NCBI GenBank assembly: GCA_039720395.1
Contig: CM077828.1
Location: 28,702,069-28,766,068, forward strand
Direction: 5' to 3'
Length of the DNA stretch: 64,000 bases
Source of the DNA: Liquidambar formosana
Lineage: Eukaryota; Streptophyta; Magnoliopsida; Saxifragales; Altingiaceae
The translations under genes were made by a program, and so were the position numbers. Below, piece by piece: positions 55,824 to 64,000 of the stretch (positions are counted from its first letter, which is position 1; every line of letters begins with the position of its first letter). The notes beneath the pieces are model-generated. The model made no database searches, had not been told where the DNA came from, and was given only the letters and a program-made list of their open reading frames with translations.

Positions 55824-58063
55824 ATGCCTCATATTCTGCAATTGTTGGAGCCTCAAGCCACCAATTTGCAACCTCTCTCACTCCTCTTCCTTTTTCTCTT
55901 CCTCTTTGTTTTGAAATGGTTCTTCACTCCAACAAACAACAAAAACCTACCACCTTCACCACCAAAGCTTCCAATTTTAGGGAACCTCCGCCAACTAGGC
56001 TTGCACCCACACCACACTCTCCGATCCTTGGCCCATCGCCATGGTCCACTCATGCTACTCCACTTTGGCAGTGCACCAACTCTTGTGGTCTCGTCTGCTG
56101 ACTTGGCTCAAGAGGTCATGAAAACCCATGATCTAATGTTTTCAAACAGGTCAGAGCTGAGCATGGCAAGACGAGTTACATATAATTACAAGGACATAGG
56201 CTTTGCCCCTTACGGAGAGTATTGGAGGCAGACGAGGAGCATTTGTGTGCTACATCTTCTCAGCATGAAAAAGGTTCAGTCATTCCGATCTGTCAGAGAA
56301 GAAGAGACTGCTCTCATGATCGAAAAAATCAAACAGTACTCTTGTTCCTCAATCGATTTAAGCAAGATGTTCAATTCGCTCGCAAATGATATAATCTGCA
56401 GGGTTGTTTTGGGGAGGAAGTACAGTGAAGGTCGTCTAGAAAAACTTAATTTCCTTCATAATAGCTTAATTACAAATTTACAATCAACCCGATTATATCG
56501 ATCCAAATCTTCTTTTAACTTTTCTTTTCGCGTTTCTGTCAATCTCCTTCCTTGAACTGCTTTCGATAGATCCATTTCCATATTCATGCACTTAATCCTT
56601 TCATTTAATGTCTTGTTTTGATTTATTTCCTCAATAGTTGGGAGATCGTTTAAGAAGCTGTTGGAAGAGTTGGTAGAAGTGTTGGGTGTTTTCAATGTGG
56701 GGGACTTTATTCCATGGCTCAGTTGGATGAACTATGTTACTGGTTTGAATGCAAGAGTGGAGAGAGTTGTTCGAGAATTCGATGATTTGCTTGATGGGGT
56801 TGTGGATGATCACATGGCTCCTGGAAGTGGAGCTGCTAGTCGTGGCACAGGGGAAGGCCAAATGGACTTTGTAGATGTTCTACTTGAGATTCAGAAGGAT
56901 AGCAAAGATGGTGTTTCCATGGGTAGGGATAATATAAAAGCTATCGTCCTGGTAAGTATATATATACTACCCTGATCTCCATTTGTCTTTCTTGCAGCTA
57001 CCTTAATTAGCCTTGCACTCCTCTCTTGGTTATAACTATATAAATTAAGCTCAAATTTTGAGTTCAAATTCACTTGCCCAATTGATGCACATTCAACTGC
57101 TAATTAAGCCAGCCTATTAAGGAAAATTATGCTTTTAATAAAATTTTTAATAACGATACTTCATAGTCTAAAATTCTTGCCCAAATGATGTGGTGGGCGC
57201 CACATCAACCCATTATTCTTTTGGGTTAGCAAAAACATTTGGGCTACCTTTTTCAATTTTTAATTAGTTGGTTAGTTATCACATCATTTGGACAAATAAA
57301 TTTAGGCTCTTTGGCATATATCAAAGTTGATTGTTTGAATTTCAAAGCAGATTGTCTGAATTTCATTTAGAGTAGTTGGACATAGGATGGAAAACTCATT
57401 CACTTTTATCACTTTATCGATCATCCCATGACAATTTTTTTTTTTTTTTTTTTTTTTGGGTAGGAGATGTTTACTGGTGGAACTGATACTACATACACAG
57501 CTCTAGAATGGACAATGACAGAGTTGCTGAGGCACCCAAAAGTGATGAAGGAGATTAGAGGGATCGCAGGAGGCAAACCATATATAACTGAGAATGACAT
57601 AGAGAAAATGGACTACTTGAAAGCAATTATCAAGGAAGCTCTGCGATTACACCCTCCGACTCCACTACTCCTTCCACGAGAATCAACCAAAGATGTCAAG
57701 CTAAATGGCCATGACATTTCCTCCAAAACAAGAGTAATCAATGCTTGGGCGATCGGAAGGGATCCCGCAATGTATGAAGAACCGGAGGAATTTAGACCAG
57801 AGAGGTTTTTGAATAGTTCTATTGACTTTAAAGGACATGATTTTCAATTGCTTCCATTTGGTGCTGGTAGGAGAGGCTGCCCTGGAACTACATTTGCTAC
57901 TGCTGTTATGGAAATTGTATTGGCAAATCTTTTGCACAAGTTTGACTGGTCATTGCCTGGTGGAGCTAGAGGAGAGGATTTGGATGTCACTGAATCTACT
58001 GGGATAACCACCCACAGAAAATTTCCCTTTCTTCTTGTTGCAACTCCTCACACCAGGATTTAA
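55824..58063 (+). CDS. Cytochrome P450, CYP71A-like, type II (open, 506 aa)
   Basis: Exon 1 55824-56430, intron 56431-56637 (donor GAAG|GTCGTC, acceptor CAATAG|TTG, phase 1), exon 2 56638-56951, intron 56952-57463 (CTG|GTAAGT, GTAG|GAG, phase 0), exon 3 57464-58063. The first intron is extra compared with type I genes; splicing it joins YSE to [11 protein letters not shown] in frame, while unspliced reading stops at 56555. Motifs: anchor (17-34), hinge PPSPPKLP (43-50), C-helix W134/R138, GGTDTT (312-317), KEALR (E365, R368), [14 protein letters not shown] with Cys446. Oddities: four codons (EVQK) present in the left copy are deleted before the J-helix region, and the usual TRVIVNAW reads TRVINAW, one residue short, in both copies. 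Probably expressed as an ER P450, though the deletions may weaken folding. Confidence 0.85.
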
Positions 58064-58381
58064 AATTTCCCTGGGCTAAGTAGAAAAATTATTCTCTCAA
58101 TTCCACTATGTTTGATAACTTTTTATCAAGTACATATAAAAAAAGGGCATTTATTGCATTATCGTGTCATCCATTAATTTTACTTTTTCTAATTTTCCCT
58201 TCAAAAAGCTTTCGAAAAGAAAAAACTACAATTATAATGAAGGTTATTTTTACAAGGTAAAATTATTTTTGGTTTTGACTTTTGAAAATAATCAAACATT
58301 TTGGGACTTCCCAAAATAAAAAATGTGATCAAACAAAGTGGAACGGAATGAGTAATAAACACAAATATATACATATCTATA
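58064..58381. other. 3' flank of the right type II P450
   Basis: AT-rich flank without features, ending at the Helitron 5' terminus. Confidence 0.5.
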
Positions 58382-59224
58382 TCTATACTACTTATAAAAG
58401 ACTGAATGTGAGAAAAACTTTTGATTGACTTATATACCCTTATTTTAAATTTTAAATACACAATTACCCTTCTGCACTCTTTTAATCTTATTGTAGTTGA
58501 ATAGATGATAGCTATTATTGTAGTGAAGTTTATATAAGAGACATCTATACTCTTATAGTTAACTTATATAGAAAACATTTTTCTTTGTATTTCATTAGAA
58601 TTCTATTTATGTAAGATCATTCCTTAACTTTTTCATTATGAATGGATGTTTCTCCATCAAAATTTTAAAAGAAATAACAAGATTTATTAATTTTCAATTG
58701 TTAGAAGTTAGAATTTGGTAAGTTTGAATTCATTATTTTTCTCCATAACATGTATGATGATCATTTCATGATTATGATATACTTACAAAATTCATCAATG
58801 TTACTTTGATTTGTACAAATAATTTATTGATTTTATTTTATTTTACTCGAACTCATCAATTATTAAAATATAATACCTTAATTAAACTTATTAAGCAACG
58901 ACATTTTTGTAAATTAGTGACAACACATATCTTCAATAATGATTAATTTTTTTTATTTACATTTTCATTTCAAATTGTTGAAGTTTTGTGGTTAATCAAT
59001 ATAATATTGTGTTACTATATATTATTCGGAATTATTATATTTAAATTTATTTGTGACTAAATTAAAATTTTTCAAATTAGTTATACTACTCACTATAAGT
59101 TTCATTAGAAGTAAAAATCTAACCAAACCGATCTTAATATCTAATTCTTTAAAAATTATTCTTTCATTTATATTTTATATTATTGAAAAATAACCATGTG
59201 CAACGCACGTGTGTCTACATCTAG
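58382..59224 (+). mobile_element. Non-autonomous Helitron (right copy, complete ends)
   Basis: 843 bp, inserted between A (58381) and T (59225). 5' TCTATACTACTTATAAAAG; 3' GTGCAACGCACGTGTGTCTA hairpin region followed by CTAG. No coding capacity. The left copy (9272-10118) has lost the 5' terminus. Confidence 0.8.
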
Positions 59225-60482
59225 TATATATGCACGAGCAGAATAAAACCAATTGACCTTACCTTATACTTAAGAATTCAAACAAAATATAAAGTAAGTA
59301 TAATAAATGGAAGAGTGACTTGGGTTTGACAAATGTCATAGGTCAAGTTTAGATGGACTAAACACTAAAAAAAGTAGGAATAATAAATGGAAGAAGAGTA
59401 ATTTGGGTTTAGGTAGATGTCATGGGTTAAGTTTAGATAGGCAAAAACCTAAAAGTTAAAGGCTTAATAGTTATTGACCTCTTTCTTTTCTGGGCTAAGG
59501 ACCAAAAACCCAAATCATAATACCTAAAAATAAAAATAAATAAAAAAAAGGTAAAAAAAAGAGTCAAATGGCCCAATCTGCCCTGGCCTACGACTCAGGG
59601 CAGCCTCCTCTTTAGCTCCGCCTTTGATATATGCATATTCTAGATGTTTGAATGTTTAAGTTGCAGTTTGTGCTCTAATAATGGAGTACTGCATGTAATA
59701 AATTTGCTTGCATAATATCACATGTGGTGTCTTAAATTGTTTTTTTATGGGTGTTGCTCTTTTTTTTTTTTTTTTTTATTCTTTTAGGACGGTGCTATAG
59801 GTAACAACAAAATACAATAACAAAATACAGTACTAACGTGACATTCTCCAATATACAGTCATTGTCCAATATCATTCTGAACAACTCTGTATAAGAAAGA
59901 TTTTTTAAAATCTGTTGCTTGAATGGAGTTTTTGGTTATTTTTCATAAAATATTCTACAAAAATGAAACAAAGACTGTAAATGATAAAAAAAAATCCAAC
60001 TAAATACCAGATTTTTGAGAAATTTCCTTCTTCAAAGTTTATTTTATTTTATTTTTATTTTTTTGCCGAACGATAAGAATAGACACATAACCATGTGAAG
60101 TTTTTAGTAGAGAACGTGCCTAGTTTTTGTAGCAACTTTTTATATTTTTCATAAAATCTTAAAAAATATAAACTAAATAAAAAATACAAATGAATTTTTG
60201 TAGTGACATTAGCGTGTCTCATACAACTAATTTAAATAAATAAGTACATAAATTGTAGTATTTGAATAAGCATTAGCATTTTTTAAGGTTTTCTTTCCTT
60301 TTCGCTTCTAATTAATGAACAAGATAAAATAAAATAAAATATCGGGATAAATTTATTGGACTTATTTACCGAGAAAGGTCGCATGCATATTCACACATGT
60401 CAAGCCAGATACGTCACTCAGATACGCAGAGGTACGTTCTTCCCCGTGCCAATGTCAGTATTGTGTCGCGGTCCCCTCGAGT
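59225..60482. other. Intergenic region with empty palindrome site
   Basis: 59587-59594 (CCTACGAC) is the unoccupied counterpart of the 2.46-kb palindrome insertion. An AT-rich inverted-repeat stretch lies at about 59790-60220, as at 13160-13600. No gene seen. Confidence 0.6.
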
Positions 60483-60988
60483 CAGGGCCGGCCCTGAGGT
60501 CAGGCAACTCAGGCAGTCGCCTAAGGCCCCAAAATTTTGACAAAAAATAAGGACCCCAACTTAGTTGTTATCTTTTTAATAAGTCAAAAAAAAAAATTTT
60601 AATAACTAGATGAGAAAAGACCCTAATCCAAGTTTAAGGGCCCCAAATGGTTCCTAAGTTTCTAACTCAAGTCTATGTACAATAACCCAAATGGCCAAAT
60701 AATCCACTCAATTCTAGCCCAATAAAAAATAAAAAATAAAATATAAAAAGAAACATTTAACCTTAAATTAGATCAGATCTAATGACAGAGAGCCTCCAAA
60801 CTCCAACTTCTTCATCTCTTCCTCTCTTAGTGCTCTCAACCTCTCACTACCTCCATCCTAATCAGATCAGATCAGAATTCTATTTGGAAGATTAAAAATA
60901 TTTGATTACCTCTCAGACAAAAAAGTAAAGTACACCAAACGTCCAAACCATTCTCTCTTTAATTAATTAATTTCTATACATTTTCTTT

Positions 60989-61056
<68 letters not shown>

Positions 61057-61756
61057 TATACACATAATGAGCACTCTAATATTATTGGGAGAGATTTATT
61101 TTTAAAATTAAAGGTCTTGAAAAAAGTTTTACCAACAGATTTAAAAAGGCCAATTGAAGTAATGAATTATTTGAAAGAAATGGACAGTTGTTTCCCAAAT
61201 GCTTGGATTGTTTATAAATATTATTGATCATACTAGTTACAATTACATTTGCAAATGTAAGCTTTTTAAAGTTAAAGTTAATCAAATCTTACCTTCGTTC
61301 TACTATGTCATAGGAAAGATTGACCGGATTAGCTATATTATCCATTGAATATGATATGGTAAAAAGGCTTGATTATGTTGACTTAATAAGTGATTTTGCA
61401 ACTAAAAACGTGAGAAGAGTAATATTTAAGTGATACTTTGTTATAGTTGGTTCATTTCCTTTTGGTGTTATAGCTTTAAATTTTGTTTTTTTGTTTTTTT
61501 TCTTCTTCTTGTATATGTGATTTTTTCTAAATTATAAAGGAAGAAGATTAGATTTTATTTATTTATAGTTCTTATAAAGATTTATTTTTTATCTTAATTT
61601 ATATAAGTAAATTTTAGTACTCATATTTAGGCAAATTTAGTGTGTATTAGGGAAAAAAAATTGTTGGGTATAAATTTTATTGTGCGTATGAATATATATA
61701 GAGGGCCCCTTTTTAGGAGTTCGCCTAGGGCCCCAAAAAACTCAGGACCGGCCCTG
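60483..61756 (+). mobile_element. hAT element with decayed transposase
   Basis: 1,274 bp flanked by the 8-bp duplication CCTCGAGT (60475-60482 and 61757-61764). Left end CAGGGCCGGCCCTGAGG; read inward from the right, CAGGGCCGGTCCTGAG. The uninterrupted site is at 13846-13853 in the left copy. It contains CT and TA microsatellites (60990-61052) and the tail of a transposase. The short open frame on the minus strand at 61082-61285 is antisense to that relic. Confidence 0.9.
61100..61433 (+). pseudogene. hAT transposase C-terminal (dimerisation domain) relic
   Basis: Two blocks in different frames. 61100-61220 reads LKVLKKVLP, then MDSCFPNAWIVYKY. 61268-61433 reads LKLIKSYLRSTMS, stop, ERLTGLAILSIE, then FATKNVRRV. 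These are the conserved C-terminal hAT dimerisation segments found in TTF/ZMYM-type transposases. One frameshift and an in-frame TAG break it; the N-terminal zinc finger and catalytic core are absent. Confidence 0.75.
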
Positions 61757-61821
61757 CCTCGAGTGCACCGGAGCTGCCAATGGCTGGCTGGAGTTGGAAC
61801 CATGGGACTTCATCTTGCCCA

Positions 61822-61829
61822 TATAAATA
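61822..61829 (+). promoter_or_regulatory. TATA box of the truncated P450 (right copy)
   Basis: TATAAATA 40 bases before the ATG at 61869. The hAT insertion lies only about 65 bases upstream and separates it from its original upstream DNA. Confidence 0.6.
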
Positions 61830-61868
61830 CTTAGGCATATATTCATTTAGGCTTATACACTGAGAAAA

Positions 61869-62264
61869 ATGTCCAGTTTTCTGCAATTGTTACTGCAAGA
61901 AGTGCCCTCGTTTTTATTCCATCCAATACCCTTCTCTGTTTTCTCCTTCTTCTTCGCATTCATCCTTTTCAAATGGCTCCTCACTCCTCCTCCACCCCTC
62001 AAAAACCTACCACCCTCACCACCAAGGCTTCCAATCATTGGAAACCTCCACGAACTAGGCTTATACCCACACCGATCACTCCGATTTTTATCTCAATGCC
62101 ATGGCCCAGTCATGCTCCTTCACTTTGGCAGCGTGCCAATACTCATTGTCTCATCCGCAGACGCTGCACGTGAGATAATGAAAAAGCATGATCTAATCTT
62201 CTCGAACAGACCCAAGTTAAGTGATAACATTGGCAGGAAACTAATATGCAAACCAAACTCTTAG
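61869..62264 (+). pseudogene. Truncated CYP71A-like P450, 131-codon ORF (right copy)
   Basis: Open version of 13958-14352. It encodes a hydrophobic anchor (about 20-36), hinge [17 protein letters not shown] and the B-helix region ([20 protein letters not shown]), then stops at TAG after LICKPNS. It lacks everything from the C-helix on, including the heme Cys, so it cannot be a monooxygenase. It could at most make a membrane-anchored fragment. A splice into distant exons is conceivable but none was found before the window ends. Confidence 0.85.
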
Positions 62265-63263
62265 ATACTGCTTCAAAAAAAAATGTATTCTAACTGAAAT
62301 TTTGGGAAGAAAAAATGCATTTAATTGACAGTGCAGAAAAATCTGAACAATCAATCCCATAAGCATATTTCTGTCTCCTGATATCCTATCCTAACCAAAG
62401 AATGATATAAAATGTCTGGATTTCCCAAAGCTACATGATTACGTGCATAAAACCATTAGAAATCAATATCACATATTATATAGGTTTTAAAACCTACATT
62501 ATCTAATTCCAAGAAGCAGTAGGCATGAAGCCTAGTCTGTTATTAAGAAAGCTAACCCACACCAAATTCAAATCAAATACGGAACACCCAACTGTCCAGA
62601 ATTGACAATAAAAGTCCTATTTTATAGGCAATATCTTCACATCCTAGGATAATTTCAGAAGAGCAGGTTTCAGGATTCATATTCAAGAGGATTTTGCAAA
62701 GGGTTCAAACTAGCTGCCAACGTGACACAAAACTCCTCCTTTATTCAGGTTTGGACAAGCAATCTAATAGAAAGGAACTGGAGTTGTAAACTTGTCTTTG
62801 ATATTAAGATTTTATGTAGGTTACAGAATTCTAATTTTAAATAGTAAGAAACCATTTTGGTCAAAGACTTCACCTAGTTGCTCAATATTAGAGATATTCA
62901 TCCTCACTTGAGTAATTTTTAAACAGTAAGAAGTGTTTAATTAAAAAATACCAGTAATAATTTATTTGCAGTGACCAGATGTTAGTTTGGTGGTTCATGG
63001 AGACCACAAACCAAACTCACAATCTACTAGGAGGCAAAAAAAAAAAAAAAAAAAAACTCACAATCTAAGAGAAGCAGTTTATGATAAGGCACAGTTGAAT
63101 ATCTGACCCAAGGTGAAGAGAGAGGTTAGAAGGTACTAAATGAATGTACCAGCACTAGATCTACGTTATCTTCTCTTAAGCTATATACGACAGGGCATGA
63201 ACTTGTCTAGGGTCTTAAGAATTTACATAGTGGCACATTTTAAAGTATTCATCAAATTAGTTA
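62265..63263. other. Intergenic region after the truncated P450 (right copy)
   Basis: Near-identical to 14353-15355; poly-A at 63037-63055. No P450 exons seen. Confidence 0.5.
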
Positions 63264-63587
63264 GAGCATCTCCAACCCAAGAAACCTATTTTGGTGAGCT
63301 AAAAGCTATTTTTAGCTCAAAAAGTGTAAAAATAGCTCTCTGCAGTAAAGTGGTTGCTCCAATGCAGCAAAAGTTATTTTTTAGCTCACCTAGTTTTTCT
63401 TCTTTCCAACTACCATTCCCCACATGGCCAAATAGCTCAGAGCTAAACTAATAGCCAAATTTGGCTTTCAGTTTAGCTCCGAGCTATTTTAGCTCACCAT
63501 TTAAATCTCCCATTGGAGAAGGCCCTTTAGAGCTAAAAGTCATTTATAGCTTTAGCTCACACTATAGCTCTCCCATTGGAGATGCTC
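63264..63587. mobile_element. MITE with GAGCATCTCCAA ends and TTA target duplication (right copy)
   Basis: 324 bp, same ends, length and TTA flanks (63261-63263, 63588-63590) as 15356-15679, so it was present before the segment duplicated. Confidence 0.75.
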
Positions 63588-64000
63588 TTAAGTGCAACTC
63601 GGAAAGAAATCAGCATTCTTTAGGTTCTGGCCTTTTATTTGATAGGTAACATCGCTGAAGTGTATAATCAGATTTGACTATGAAGGAGGCACACACCCTT
63701 CACTGTCTCCAAAAGCTATGTCTGGCATCTTGATCAGCTTACGTTATCGCACAAAAGCCAACTTGAAGAGATGTGACCATCTCTACCAAAAAAATAAAAA
63801 TAAAAATAAAAAACAAAAAAACAAAGAGCTGTGTCTTTTGGGATTTTGTTTAGTGTACTAGAGGTCCCAGCAGTGTTCTTTCTACTTGTGTTCTGAGCAG
63901 TTTATAGGAGTTTTGATTAAGAATGGAACCCATGAGGAGACTGTGTTGTCTTTTTATGTGGTACCATTTTGTTTATATAAAAAGATGTCAAGACAAACTA
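63588..64000. other. Right end of the window, inside the duplicated segment
   Basis: Matches 15680-16093 up to the last base; the duplication evidently continues beyond the window. No gene seen. Confidence 0.6.

Overview
The window is AT-rich nuclear DNA from a flowering plant, probably a woody or basal eudicot; the species cannot be told from the sequence. Evidence is intron-containing A-type (CYP71-clan) cytochrome P450 genes with GT-AG introns, plant TATA boxes, and dense plant-type mobile DNA (hAT, Mutator-like, Stowaway, Helitron, LINE). There are no bacterial features.

The backbone is a P450 cluster built by repeated duplication. Type I genes lie on the minus strand: exon 1 of about 313 codons, a ~0.3 kb phase-0 intron, and exon 2 of 204 codons plus stop. 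In order they are 331-1269 (exon 1 only, one nonsense codon; exon 2 falls just outside the left edge), 20225-22111 (old pseudogene), 25317-27186 (intact), 34242-36119 (intact), 43070-47422 (pseudogene split by a Helitron and a LINE scrap) and 48468-50360 (intact). Type II genes lie on the plus strand and have an extra intron: 6710-8944 (pseudogene) and 55824-58063 (open, 506 aa). Each type II gene is followed by a truncated third P450 (13958-14352 and 61869-62264).

About 4.16-16.09 kb and 53.29-64.0 kb are two copies of one segment that runs off the right edge. They share the type II gene, a Helitron, the truncated P450 and a TTA-flanked MITE. Each copy has one private insertion, and the other copy preserves the empty site. 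The left copy carries a 2,461-bp near-perfect palindrome with hAT-like ends and an 8-bp target duplication (10490-12950). The right copy carries a 1,274-bp hAT element with transposase remnants (60483-61756).

The palindrome is the most unusual object. Both arms hold the same retroelement or pararetrovirus-like cargo: TATA box, AATAAA, a tRNA-Met-type primer-binding motif and a broken coiled-coil ORF. Read-through transcription would give a hairpin of about 1.2 kb.

Between the left duplicate and the type I array lies an orphan first coding exon of an ADP/ATP carrier (ER-ANT1-like, 16915-17134, minus) with a plausible GC-rich 5' leader near 18.7 kb. All other intergenic DNA is AT-rich and packed with MITEs, microsatellites and local tandem repeats. 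Three type I genes and one type II gene look able to encode full P450s, with membrane anchor, proline hinge, C-helix W/R, I-helix GGTDTT, ExxR, PERF and [10 protein letters not shown]. Substrates cannot be read from the sequence.
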